Assembly: GCA_004010835.2 (NCBI GenBank)
Contig: CP030868.2
Location: 1,736,001-1,800,000 of the forward strand
From: Oenococcus sp. UCMA 16435
Lineage (GTDB): Bacteria; Bacillota; Bacilli; Lactobacillales; Lactobacillaceae
DNA length: 64,000 nt
Reading direction: 5' to 3'
A program made the translations under genes and the position numbers. The notes beneath the pieces are model-generated. The model was not told the DNA's origin. It searched no databases and worked only from the letters and a program-made list of their open reading frames with translations. Of this stretch, positions 47,425 through 55,346 are shown piece after piece (position 1 is the stretch's first letter; each line of letters starts with the position of its first letter).

Positions 47425-48117
47425 ATGAAAAAGTTTTTACTATTTCTCGGGATTATCTTTTTAGTCCTTGTTGGAGTGGGGTTTTATGCCTGGCATATGA
47501 CGAGGGATAGTTCAGATAAATATCAACAATTGAAGATGCTTGCCAAAGAACGGGTTGAAGACAAGAAATATAGTCAGGCCAAAAAAACATTGACTGATTC
47601 ATTGGATTTTGTGATAAAACAGACAGATATTGAAAATAAAATTAATCAGATTTCCAGTTTTCAGGAAGCATCCAACTTTTTGAAAGTCAAAAATTATTCT
47701 GATGCGATTACCGAGTTTAAAAAAATCAAGTCATATAAAAATGGTTACGAGATATTATTAACACGAGCTAATAACTCTATTAAACTGGCACGCCAAGCCA
47801 TTGAAAAACAGAAGAATAAAGCAGCTGAGGAAAGTTCCAAGGAAACGGAGACTGCCAGTGAAGCTGATTCAGCTGCTGCATCGTCTAGTAAAGCGGCTTC
47901 ATCTAGTACTTCGATTTCCAGCGAGTGGACTAAAATTTACGAGACAACGTCGAGTATTCCTCAGAATGTTGTTGACCAGGGCCGCAAGAATCTTCAGCAG
48001 GCAGGAATTAATACGAATCCAATTTCTGATCTGGAAATTAGAAAGATGATTGTTAATGCCGGAAAACAACAGGAAAATATTGTTACTTACGCAAAGGAGA
48101 ATGGATACAGCAACTAA
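47425..48117 (+). CDS. Membrane-anchored or exported protein of unknown function
   Basis: Not recognised. It is 230 aa with one N-terminal hydrophobic helix (FLLFLGIIFLVLVGVGFYAW) and the rest outside the membrane. Residues 30-125 are helical, Lys-rich and reminiscent of TPR-type repeats (YQQLKMLAKERVEDKKYSQA; then SDAITEFKKIKSYKNGYEI). A Ser/Ala/Glu linker (about 130-168) leads to a short C-terminal domain ending KENGYSN. A TATAAT at 47410-47415 would start transcription about three bases before the ATG. It overlaps the next gene by one base and is divergent from the Clp gene. Confidence 0.6.
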   Translation: MKKFLLFLGIIFLVLVGVGFYAWHMTRDSSDKYQQLKMLAKERVEDKKYSQAKKTLTDSLDFVIKQTDIENKINQISSFQEASNFLKVKNYSDAITEFKKIKSYKNGYEILLTRANNSIKLARQAIEKQKNKAAEESSKETETASEADSAAASSSKAASSSTSISSEWTKIYETTSSIPQNVVDQGRKNLQQAGINTNPISDLEIRKMIVNAGKQQENIVTYAKENGYSN

Positions 48118-48305
48118 TGGATAAAGATTTTAAAGAAAAATTAGAAGCTCTGCGAAACGGAGAAATTGATCAGTTTGAAGTAACGAGCGAAACTTTTCCA
48201 GATTTCTATAAAGCATGGAGCGATTTTAGTTTTCAATCAGGTATTAAAGGTTTTGCACAAAAAGGTGGAAAAATTATTTATCGTCGAAAAGAAAAGGTAG
48301 AATAA
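48117..48305 (+). CDS. Small conserved-type protein of unknown function
   Basis: Not recognised. It is 62 aa, soluble and charged, starting MDKDFKEKLEALRNGEIDQF and ending KGGKIIYRRKEKVE. The start overlaps the stop of the previous gene by one base (TAATG), so the two are probably co-translated; the upstream gene ends with AAAGGAGAATGG, which offers a ribosome-binding site. No membrane segment. Confidence 0.6.
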   Translation: MDKDFKEKLEALRNGEIDQFEVTSETFPDFYKAWSDFSFQSGIKGFAQKGGKIIYRRKEKVE

Positions 48306-48356
48306 TTAATGAGCGTTTTTAAGCTTTAATCTAAAAAATGTTTAGAAAGCTTTTCG

Positions 48357-48393
48357 TGTAAGCGCTTGTGTAATATAAGTTTATTGATAAAAT
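48357..48393 (+). promoter_or_regulatory. ptsH promoter with overlapping cre-like site
   Basis: TTGTGT (48366-48371), 16-bp spacer, extended -10 TGATAAAAT (48385-48393). The cre-like TGTAAGCGCTTGTG (48357-48370) covers the -35; its last two bases differ from consensus. Confidence 0.6.
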
Positions 48394-48417
48394 TAGATTA
48401 GAGGTTATGGAGGAATT

Positions 48418-48681
48418 ATGGTTTCTAAAGAATTTACGATTACTGCTGACTCTGGCTTACACGCGCGTCCTGCGACGATGCTTGTTCAAAAAGCCTCAGA
48501 GTTCGATTCAAAGCTGACTTTGAAGTATGACGGTAAAGAAGTTAACTTGAAGTCGATTATGGGTGTGATGAGCCTTGGTGCCGGTAAAGGAGCCAAGATT
48601 GAGATCGTTGCCGATGGTGGTGACGCACAAGCAGCCCTTGATGGTGTTGAGGGTACGCTTAAGAGTGAGTCTCTAGTTTAA
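48418..48681 (+). CDS. ptsH: Phosphocarrier protein HPr
   Basis: General PTS phosphocarrier, 87 aa. His15 in GLHARPA takes phosphate from EI, and Ser46 in [11 protein letters not shown] is the HPrK site that makes HPr a CcpA partner. The ribosome-binding site is TGGAGGA. Unlike the usual ptsHI operon it is followed by its own terminator, and ptsI lies 2.5 kb away. Confidence 0.97.
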   Translation: MVSKEFTITADSGLHARPATMLVQKASEFDSKLTLKYDGKEVNLKSIMGVMSLGAGKGAKIEIVADGGDAQAALDGVEGTLKSESLV

Positions 48682-48697
48682 TGTGGTAATAATTTAG

Positions 48698-48719
48698 CAA
48701 CGTTTAACGTTGTTTTTTT
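48698..48719 (+). terminator. Terminator of ptsH
   Basis: CAACG, loop TTTAA, CGTTG, then TTTTTTT. Confidence 0.85.
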
Positions 48720-48789
48720 ATACAAAAAATTTTAATCACTTAAAAACTTTTCTGAGAAAAATATCAGCATAAATTTTTGGCGCTTAAAC

Positions 48790-48841
48790 AAAAAAACACC
48801 TTGAAGCCGAATGTTTTTCCAACTTAAGGTGAAAATTAAAT
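48790..48841 (-). terminator. Terminator of nagB
   Basis: On the minus strand CACCTT (48841-48836) and AAGGTG (48802-48797) form a stem with a long loop, followed by a run of T. Confidence 0.6.
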
Positions 48842-48857
48842 TTTTCTTTTTATTAAT

Positions 48858-49568
48858 TTATTTTTTGTTTAAAAGGGAAGCAGCAGCTTGATCAAGGATG
48901 ATTGTGACTTTCGGATGATTTTGCAGAATAGAAGCAGGTACGTTTTCAGTGACCGGTCCTTCAATAAATTCTTTGACTGCCTGAGCTTTTTCTTTTCCAT
49001 AAGCGGCAATTAGAATTTCTTTGCTTTTCATAATTGAACCGATCCCCATAGAAATTGCCTGCTTTGGCACTTGGTCGATCGAATCAAAGAAACGTGAATT
49101 TGCCTGAATCGTATTATCTGTTAGTTCAACAATGTGCGTCTTGGATTCAAAGGATGTTCCTGGCTCATTAAAACCGATATGGCCATTGCGACCAATACCA
49201 AGAATTTGCAAATCAATTGGATTGTCGTTAATTATTTGATCATAATGTTCGATTTCAACTTTCAAGTCACTTGCTAGACCGTTAGGCATATAGGAATGAG
49301 CAAAAGGCTTTTTAGAGAAAAAGTATTTATTCATAAAATAACGATAACTTGCCGGATGGTCAGCGGCAAGTCCCTTATATTCATCAAGATTAATTGAAGT
49401 GGCTTTTGTAAAGTCCAAATCTGATTTTGTGATTGCGTCATAAATCGAGATTGGCGTGGAACCGGTTGCTAAACCAAATACTTGCGCCCCATTTTGAATC
49501 GCTTGTTTAAAGACCTGGAGCCCTTTTTGACCGGCTTCGGCTTGCGAATTAATAATTTCAAGTTTCAT
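48858..49568 (-). CDS. nagB: Glucosamine-6-phosphate deaminase
   Basis: Turns glucosamine-6-phosphate into fructose-6-phosphate and ammonia, the catabolic counterpart of GlmS. It is 236 aa, the short allosteric-site-less form found in Gram-positives. [15 protein letters not shown], the catalytic region INLDEYKGL, and [14 protein letters not shown] are diagnostic. A GAGGA ribosome-binding site precedes the ATG. It is on the opposite strand, between ptsH and the orphan EIIB. Upstream repeats resemble NagR operators. Confidence 0.96.
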   Translation of the reverse strand: MKLEIINSQAEAGQKGLQVFKQAIQNGAQVFGLATGSTPISIYDAITKSDLDFTKATSINLDEYKGLAADHPASYRYFMNKYFFSKKPFAHSYMPNGLASDLKVEIEHYDQIINDNPIDLQILGIGRNGHIGFNEPGTSFESKTHIVELTDNTIQANSRFFDSIDQVPKQAISMGIGSIMKSKEILIAAYGKEKAQAVKEFIEGPVTENVPASILQNHPKVTIILDQAAASLLNKK

Positions 49569-49586
49569 ATTTTTGTCCTCAATAAG

Positions 49587-49615
49587 ATTATAGCTTTTTA
49601 AAAAGTCAAGAACAA
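49587..49615 (-). promoter_or_regulatory. nagB promoter candidate
   Basis: TATAAT (49592-49587) with TTGTTC (49615-49610) at 17 bp. Start near 49580. Confidence 0.5.
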
Positions 49616-49619
49616 TATC

Positions 49620-49642
49620 AAATTGGTATATAAATTGGTATA
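49620..49642. promoter_or_regulatory. Tandem NagR-like half-sites upstream of nagB
   Basis: AAATTGGTATA occurs twice (49620-49630 and 49632-49642) with a 12-bp period, just upstream of the nagB -35. The ATTGGTATA core is close to ATTGGTCTA before glmS. Confidence 0.55.
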
Positions 49643-49742
49643 GTTTTTTTGCTATATTTTTTTGTCCCTTATATAAAATAAATATTTATCTATGTACAAA
49701 ATATTTTTTTGGTAGCTTGTTAAAAATCTGTTAATGAAGGTT

Positions 49743-49766
49743 GCTGAATAATACGAATTATTCTGC
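49743..49766. repeat. Palindrome in the promoter region of the orphan EIIB gene
   Basis: GAATAAT (49746-49752) and ATTATTC (49757-49763) around ACGA, with outer GC/GC pairs after one mismatch. Candidate operator. A TATAAT lies about 30 bases on. Confidence 0.45.
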
Positions 49767-49812
49767 GCTTTTAATCGTTATATAATTTATATTATGTTAT
49801 GAGGAGATAATC

Positions 49813-50130
49813 ATGGTAGATAAGAAAAATGTTCTACTTGTTGATGCGGCCGGAATGTCTATTTCGTTGCTAGCCAAAAAAATGGATGATTATGCTGAAA
49901 TGAATGGTCTTCCATATTCGGTTGAAGGAGCGGCTGACTCGGTTGGACTTGATAAAGCTTCTATAAGTGATCCAAAAGTTATTTTGCTTGCGCCACAGGT
50001 ACGTTATTTGGTAAGCAAGTATCAAAAAGCCTATAACAATAAAATTCCTGTTGGCTTAATTGACATGACTTCCTATGGAATAATGGATGCTGGTAAAGTT
50101 TTAAAGCAAGTCGAGGCTTTGGACAAGTGA
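49813..50130 (+). CDS. Stand-alone EIIB-like protein (lactose/cellobiose type) without the phospho-cysteine
   Basis: A 105-aa protein with the fold signature of EIIB-Lac/Cel: strand, P-loop, helix (VLLVDAAGMSISLLAKKMDD), then ILLAPQVRYLVSKYQKAY. The acceptor Cys of active proteins (usually in LLVCAAGMS) is Asp11 here. No EIIA, EIIC or hydrolase gene is next to it. It therefore probably cannot carry phosphate in the normal way and may be regulatory or vestigial. It has its own ribosome-binding site (GAGGAGA) and terminator. Confidence 0.75.
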   Translation: MVDKKNVLLVDAAGMSISLLAKKMDDYAEMNGLPYSVEGAADSVGLDKASISDPKVILLAPQVRYLVSKYQKAYNNKIPVGLIDMTSYGIMDAGKVLKQVEALDK

Positions 50131-50140
50131 ACATTCTTTT

Positions 50141-50172
50141 AGGCCGTTTTGGTTAATGAACGGTCTTTTGTT
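50141..50172 (+). terminator. Terminator after the orphan EIIB gene
   Basis: AGGCCGTT / AACGGTCT (one G-U pair), then TTTTGTTTT. Confidence 0.75.
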
Positions 50173-50196
50173 TTATTAAAAATTCGGAGGTAAAAA

Positions 50197-51000
50197 TTGG
50201 AAATAAAATTAATTGCATTAGATTTGGACAATACATTGCTGAATGCTGAAAGTGAAATTAGTACGCGCAATCAGAAAGTATTGAGATTTTTGCATAAAAA
50301 GGGATTAAAAGTTGTTTTAACAACCGGAAGGCCGATTAAAGGAATACTACCTTTTATAGATCAACTGGAATTAAAACAACCGGAAGATTATTCAATTAAT
50401 TTTAATGGAGGAGCCATTCAAAATAATTTGAGCAAGAAGATTATTTCCAGTAAATTTTTAACAAAAGACGATGTTGTGCCGATTAATAATTTGGCAAATC
50501 AGATGCGCTTCCCACTGGATGGCATCACTGTTGATCATGCTTATTCAATTATTGATGTCAGGAAATCCGGTTATCAGTCCTTTATAGGAAAATTGATGGA
50601 TTTTACGGATATCAAGTTTCATGATTTACCGGCTGAAAATCATTATTTTAAATTTGTCAGTCAAACAGGTCCTGATCAAGTTGCTGAAATTCAAGAAAAA
50701 GCGAGCGATTATCCAACCTTTACGATTGTTAAAAGTCGACCTAATTTATTGGAATTTTTGCCAAAGGGAGTAAATAAAAGTTTTGGCCTCGGCCAGTTAC
50801 TGAAACATTTTGGTTGGACCTTTGATAATGTGATGGCTTTTGGCGATGAGGAAAATGATTTACCGATGATTAAGTCAGCAGGTATCGGTGTTGCAATGGA
50901 AAACGCGATCGAAGACGTTAAAAAGGTGTCTCAAGCTGTGACGAAACTTAACACAGAAGACGGCGTTGCTGATTATTTGGAGAAATATTTCGATCTTTAA
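50197..51000 (+). CDS. HAD-family Cof-type phosphatase
   Basis: A 267-aa haloacid dehalogenase-type hydrolase of the Cof subfamily, which dephosphorylates sugar phosphates or flavin-like substrates. Motif I is LIALDLDNTLLN with Asp9 and Asp11, motif II is in VVLTTGR, and motif IV is FGDEENDLPMIKSAG. The start codon is TTG 50197 behind CGGAGG. Substrate cannot be told; the place among PTS genes suggests sugar phosphates, as inference only. Confidence 0.88.
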   Translation: MEIKLIALDLDNTLLNAESEISTRNQKVLRFLHKKGLKVVLTTGRPIKGILPFIDQLELKQPEDYSINFNGGAIQNNLSKKIISSKFLTKDDVVPINNLANQMRFPLDGITVDHAYSIIDVRKSGYQSFIGKLMDFTDIKFHDLPAENHYFKFVSQTGPDQVAEIQEKASDYPTFTIVKSRPNLLEFLPKGVNKSFGLGQLLKHFGWTFDNVMAFGDEENDLPMIKSAGIGVAMENAIEDVKKVSQAVTKLNTEDGVADYLEKYFDL

Positions 51001-51090
51001 AATGCTGAATTGGATTTAAGTATTGCCAATGGCAAGAATTTCTTTAGACTTTATTTTTTATATTTTTTAGATGAAAAGAACCCAATGGGA

Positions 51091-51119
51091 TTGTTGAAAA
51101 CGGTTTCAAAGTCTATGAT
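51091..51119 (+). promoter_or_regulatory. ptsI promoter with consensus cre site
   Basis: TTGTTG (51091-51096), 17-bp spacer, TATGAT (51114-51119), the same -10 as pgi. TGAAAACGGTTTCA (51095-51108) fits the cre consensus in full and covers the -35/spacer. The leader is about 100 bases. Confidence 0.75.
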
Positions 51120-51228
51120 AGATGGGACGGCATTTAGGCATTTGAATATTAATTGACTTAAAAAGCCGAAGTATTATTGAAAACGAATCAAAAATTTTCG
51201 TTATCAAAAAATTCAAGTGAGGTACACA

Positions 51229-52956
51229 ATGGCTGAAACGAAAAAATTAACTGGAATTGCGGCATCGGATGGTGTTGGGATCGCTAAAAGTTATTTATTG
51301 GTTGATCCGAGTTTGGCTTTTCCTTATAACGAAAAAATCAAAGATATCGATGCAGAGGAAAACCGTTTGGACAAAGCGCTCTCTGCTTCTAAAGATGATT
51401 TAAAGAAAATCAAATCCAAGGCTGAAAAAAATCTCGGTAAAGAAGAGGCGGAAGTTTTTGAAGCACATATTACAATTCTCTCTGATCCTGAGTTGGTTTC
51501 TGGGATTAAAGCACAAATTGAGCATAAACAGATTAATGCCGAGTCAGCACTTAAAAATGTAACTGACAATTATATAGCTACTTTTGAAGCGATGACTGAT
51601 AACGCTTATATGCAGGAACGTGCAGCCGATATTCGCGATATTGCAAAACGGGTAACGAGCCATTTGCTGGGAATCAATTTACCGAATCCAGCTTTAATTG
51701 ATGAAGAGGTGATTATTGTTGCTCACGATCTGACTCCATCTGATACTGCACAACTTGATCCGACTTTTGTTAAAGGAATTGTTACTGATATTGGTGGTCG
51801 GACGGCACATGCTTCAATTATGGCTCGTTCATTGGAAATTCCAGCAGTTGTTGGAACGGGAAATGCGATCAGCGACATTAAAGATCATGTAAACCTAATC
51901 GTCGATGGAGGTGCCGGCCAGGTTTTGATCGATCCTAGTGAGGATGAAGAGGTTGCATATGCTCGAAAAGTTGGTGAATATTTTGCTCGGAAACGCGAAC
52001 AAGCCAAGCTAAGAGACCAGACGACCGAATCGGCCGATGGCAAGCACTTTGATATAAACGCTAATATTGGTTCTCCAAAAGACTTGGACTCAGTTATCGC
52101 CAACGGTGCAGAAGGAATTGGTTTGTTTCGGACGGAGTTTTTGTTTATTGATTCCGACCATCTTCCAACAGAGGATGAGCAATTTTCTGCTTACAAAGCT
52201 GCTTTACAGGCGATGAATGGGAAACCAGTCACGATTCGTACAATGGATATTGGTGGCGACAAGCAGTTAAGTTATTGGAAATTGCCAAAAGAGGATAACC
52301 CATTCCTAGGTTACCGTGCGATTCGTATTTCTCTAAAGCAGGATGATATTTTTCGGACACAACTCAGGGCACTTTTGCGTGCATCGGTTTATGGTAATTT
52401 GTGGATCATGTTTCCAATGATCGCCACTTTGCCTGAGTTCCGTCAAGCCAAGAAAATTTACGAAGAGGAGAGAAATAAATTGCTTTCTAAGGGTACGAAG
52501 ATTGCCGACCATATAAAGCTCGGCATCATGGTTGAAATTCCTGCCTCGGCTGTTTTGGCCGATAAATTCGCTAAAGAAGTTGATTTCTTTTCAATCGGTA
52601 CTAACGATTTGATCCAATACACAATGGCAGCTGATCGAGGAAACGATAGTGTTTCTTATCTATATCAGCCTTATAATCCGGCGATTCTTCGATTGGTTCA
52701 CAATGTAATCGAGGCTGCGCATAAAGAAGATAAAGTTGTTGCAATGTGTGGAGAAATGGCAGGCGATCCGGTTGCCGTGCCCGTTTTAATGGGATTGGGT
52801 CTTGATGAATTTTCGATGTCGGCTTCCTCGGTTTTACCGACTCGTTCTTTGATGAAGCACTTGAAAGTTTCGGATATGAAAAAATTGGCAAATGAAAGTT
52901 TGGATAAGGATACTAACCAAGAAGTAATCGATTTAGTCAAAAATTCAATTAAATGA
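51229..52956 (+). CDS. ptsI: PTS enzyme I
   Basis: First enzyme of the PTS: takes phosphate from PEP and gives it to HPr. It is 575 aa. The active His194 is in [31 protein letters not shown] and the PEP-binding signature [20 protein letters not shown] are diagnostic, and CGEMAGDP is near the end. The start is ATG 51229 after GTGAGG; GTG 51217 is less likely. It stands apart from ptsH and has its own cre-bearing promoter. Confidence 0.97.
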   Translation: MAETKKLTGIAASDGVGIAKSYLLVDPSLAFPYNEKIKDIDAEENRLDKALSASKDDLKKIKSKAEKNLGKEEAEVFEAHITILSDPELVSGIKAQIEHKQINAESALKNVTDNYIATFEAMTDNAYMQERAADIRDIAKRVTSHLLGINLPNPALIDEEVIIVAHDLTPSDTAQLDPTFVKGIVTDIGGRTAHASIMARSLEIPAVVGTGNAISDIKDHVNLIVDGGAGQVLIDPSEDEEVAYARKVGEYFARKREQAKLRDQTTESADGKHFDINANIGSPKDLDSVIANGAEGIGLFRTEFLFIDSDHLPTEDEQFSAYKAALQAMNGKPVTIRTMDIGGDKQLSYWKLPKEDNPFLGYRAIRISLKQDDIFRTQLRALLRASVYGNLWIMFPMIATLPEFRQAKKIYEEERNKLLSKGTKIADHIKLGIMVEIPASAVLADKFAKEVDFFSIGTNDLIQYTMAADRGNDSVSYLYQPYNPAILRLVHNVIEAAHKEDKVVAMCGEMAGDPVAVPVLMGLGLDEFSMSASSVLPTRSLMKHLKVSDMKKLANESLDKDTNQEVIDLVKNSIK

Positions 52957-52979
52957 GGACCTGCGGGTCTTTTTTTTTG
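52955..52979 (+). terminator. Terminator of ptsI
   Basis: GACC, loop TGCG, GGTC, then T x9. Short stem, long T-run. Confidence 0.75.
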
Positions 52980-52987
52980 CTTAAAAG

Positions 52988-52993
52988 TATAAT
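52988..52993 (+). promoter_or_regulatory. -10 box of the glycolipid operon
   Basis: TATAAT whose predicted transcription start (seven bases on) is the A of ATG 53000. No Shine-Dalgarno sequence. A leaderless mRNA is predicted; the -35 is weak. Confidence 0.5.
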
Positions 52994-52999
52994 GAAAGC

Positions 53000-54295
53000 A
53001 TGAATATTGGACTTTTTACTGACACTTATTTTCCACAAATTTCCGGTGTTAGCACAAGCACACAGATTTTGGCCAAACAATTAGAAGAATTGGGTAACAA
53101 CGTTTATATTTTTACGACAACTGATCCAAAAGTAAAACGTTCTCATTATGGACATGGATCCGAAAAAAGTATTTATCGTTTTTCTTCGATTCCCTATACA
53201 GGATTTAAGGATCGCCGGATTACTTTCCGTGGTTTTTTTGAAGCAATTGAAATTGCACGAACATTGAGGCTTGATATTATTCATACTCAGACTGAGTTTA
53301 GTCTTGGATTGATGGGAAAAATTATTGCCCGCCAATTAAAGATTCCGATTGTTCATACATATCACACGATGTATCAGGACTATACGCACTACGTGATGAA
53401 TGGGAGATTAATCAAAGCCGGTGGTGTCGAAGTAATCGTTCGCGCTTATTTGAAGTCAGTTAACGGAGTGATCGCCCCGAGCCAAAGAGTTTATGATACC
53501 CTGCGCGGTTATGGAGTAGACGCACCAATGCCAATAATTCCAACTGGCGTTAGTTTTTCAAAAAATATGTCTGATAATTCGGTTGAATTAAGAAAAACTT
53601 TAAAAATAAGACCGCGACAGCCAGTTATTTTGTCATTGGGCCGGGTTGCTTTTGAAAAAAACATTGAAGAGCTTATTAACGTTATGTCTTATATTATTAA
53701 TGATTTTCACAACGCAATTCTCGTTATTGTCGGTGATGGGCCAGCGAAAGAAGAATTGGAAGATCATGCCAAAGCTCTCGGACTTAATAAATATGTCAAG
53801 TTTGTTGGCATGGTGGATCATGACGATGTTTATTCTTATTACCGTATGGCAGATGTTTTTGCCAGCCCTTCAACTTCGGAATCTCAAGGACTGACATTTA
53901 TTGAGGCAGTTAATGCCAACCGTCCTTTTGTCGCAATGCCGAATCCTTATTTAAATCAAATTACGAAATCTAAGTTTATCGGCACGATTGTACATGACAA
54001 TGCAGAAATGACCGAAGCGATTGAAAATTATCTTTCCGATCCAAGCTTTAAAAAGGAAAATCCTGAGCGGGACCAGATTTTAAAAGAGATTAGTGCTGAA
54101 AAATTTGGAGCCAATGTCTTAAAATTCTATCAACAAATTATTAATAACTTTGATCCGGAGGGTTCGAAGTCTTCTGACGAACCAACTGATGAAGAAATTG
54201 GTTATGCCCGTCAATTATTGGGCCGTTTACCCCTGCCAAAAGTTGCGAAACGAAAGATTTTGAAAGTTAAAAAGGAAGCACGGGACGATAAATAG
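53000..54295 (+). CDS. GT4 glycosyltransferase, probable monoglucosyldiacylglycerol synthase
   Basis: A 431-aa GT-B enzyme of family GT4. The start NIGLFTDTYFPQISGVSTST, then IIHTQTEFSLGLMGKIIARQ and HTYHTMYQDYTHYVM, resemble the alpha-monoglucosyldiacylglycerol synthases of streptococci and lactobacilli. The donor-binding part has ILSLGRVAFEKNIEELI and PSTSESQGLTFIEA (E-x7-E). It would make the first glycolipid of the LTA anchor on the inner face of the membrane. Sugar and acceptor are inferred. It is first of an apparent five-gene unit ending with ltaS. Confidence 0.8.
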   Translation: MNIGLFTDTYFPQISGVSTSTQILAKQLEELGNNVYIFTTTDPKVKRSHYGHGSEKSIYRFSSIPYTGFKDRRITFRGFFEAIEIARTLRLDIIHTQTEFSLGLMGKIIARQLKIPIVHTYHTMYQDYTHYVMNGRLIKAGGVEVIVRAYLKSVNGVIAPSQRVYDTLRGYGVDAPMPIIPTGVSFSKNMSDNSVELRKTLKIRPRQPVILSLGRVAFEKNIEELINVMSYIINDFHNAILVIVGDGPAKEELEDHAKALGLNKYVKFVGMVDHDDVYSYYRMADVFASPSTSESQGLTFIEAVNANRPFVAMPNPYLNQITKSKFIGTIVHDNAEMTEAIENYLSDPSFKKENPERDQILKEISAEKFGANVLKFYQQIINNFDPEGSKSSDEPTDEEIGYARQLLGRLPLPKVAKRKILKVKKEARDDK

Positions 54296-54308
54296 TAGAA
54301 TAAATTGA

Positions 54309-55346
54309 ATGAAAGTATTGCAGTATTTTGAAAACCCGGGCTTAATTAGCCGTTCCGGGATTGGACACGCTCAGCGTTTGCAACAAGAGGAACTTTCTTA
54401 CACGGATATAGTTCTAGACACTAGCCCTTTTTCGAAAGATTATGACTTGATTGATGTCAACACATATGGACCGAAATCTTTGGCAATGGTAGCGAAAGCT
54501 CGTTTGCAGAATCGAAGGGTAGTTTATCATGCCCACTCGACTTATGAAGACTTTCGCAATTCTTTTATTGGATCGAATTTTCTTTCCAAACCTTTTAAAA
54601 GACATTTGGTTAAAGCTTATCGACAAGCTGATTTAATTATTACACCGACTCCTTATGCAAAATCTTTGTTACGGTCTTATGGATTAAAGCAGCCAATTGT
54701 TCCAATTTCAAATGGAGTAAGAGTTTCTTCTTATCACCGAAACAAATCAAAAATCGTTAAGTTTCGTCAATTTTTGAATTTAAAAGCGGACGATAAAAGA
54801 AAAATAATTATTTCTGTTGGTCTTTATTTTCAAAGAAAAGGAATTATGGATTTTGTCGAATTAGCCAGACGAAACCCTAAACATCTTTTTGTATGGTTCG
54901 GTTATACCGATTTACGAATTATTCCGAAAAAAATTAGAGAAACGGTGAAAAAAGATCACCCTGCTAATTGTATTTTTGCTGGATACATTACTGGGGATGT
55001 TTTACAAGGAGCTTATTCCGGTGCTGATCTCTTTTTGTATCCCAGTTATGAAGAAACTGAAGGGATTGTCGTTCTCGAAGCTTTGGCCAGTTCTCAAAAA
55101 GTTCTTGTCCGTGATATTCCCGTTTACACTGATTGGCTTCATGACGGCTTTGACTGTTATAAGGCGGCAAGTCTGGACGATTTTGATAAACGCTTAAACG
55201 AGATTTTGTCTGGAAAAGTTAAGGATGTTTCAAAAGCAGGTCACGAAGTCGCTTTAAAGCGAGATGTGTCTGTGATTGGACCACGACTAAAAAAAGCTTA
55301 TGAAAAAGCTTTGTCTTTACCAAGTCAGGAGAGTAATGAATACTAA
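54309..55346 (+). CDS. GT4 glycosyltransferase, probable second glycolipid-anchor enzyme
   Basis: A 345-aa GT4 enzyme. NPGLISRSGIGHAQRLQQEE, YHAHSTYEDFRNSF, ISVGLYFQRKGIMDFVELAR and YPSYEETEGIVVLEAL (E-x7-E) are visible. The pairing with the previous GT matches the loci that add a second sugar to glucosyl-diacylglycerol (LafB/CpoA/BgsA type). Spacing is 13 bases. No Shine-Dalgarno sequence is seen; TAGAAT at 54296-54301 would place a start one base before the ATG. It overlaps the next gene by 11 bases. Confidence 0.78.
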   Translation: MKVLQYFENPGLISRSGIGHAQRLQQEELSYTDIVLDTSPFSKDYDLIDVNTYGPKSLAMVAKARLQNRRVVYHAHSTYEDFRNSFIGSNFLSKPFKRHLVKAYRQADLIITPTPYAKSLLRSYGLKQPIVPISNGVRVSSYHRNKSKIVKFRQFLNLKADDKRKIIISVGLYFQRKGIMDFVELARRNPKHLFVWFGYTDLRIIPKKIRETVKKDHPANCIFAGYITGDVLQGAYSGADLFLYPSYEETEGIVVLEALASSQKVLVRDIPVYTDWLHDGFDCYKAASLDDFDKRLNEILSGKVKDVSKAGHEVALKRDVSVIGPRLKKAYEKALSLPSQESNEY

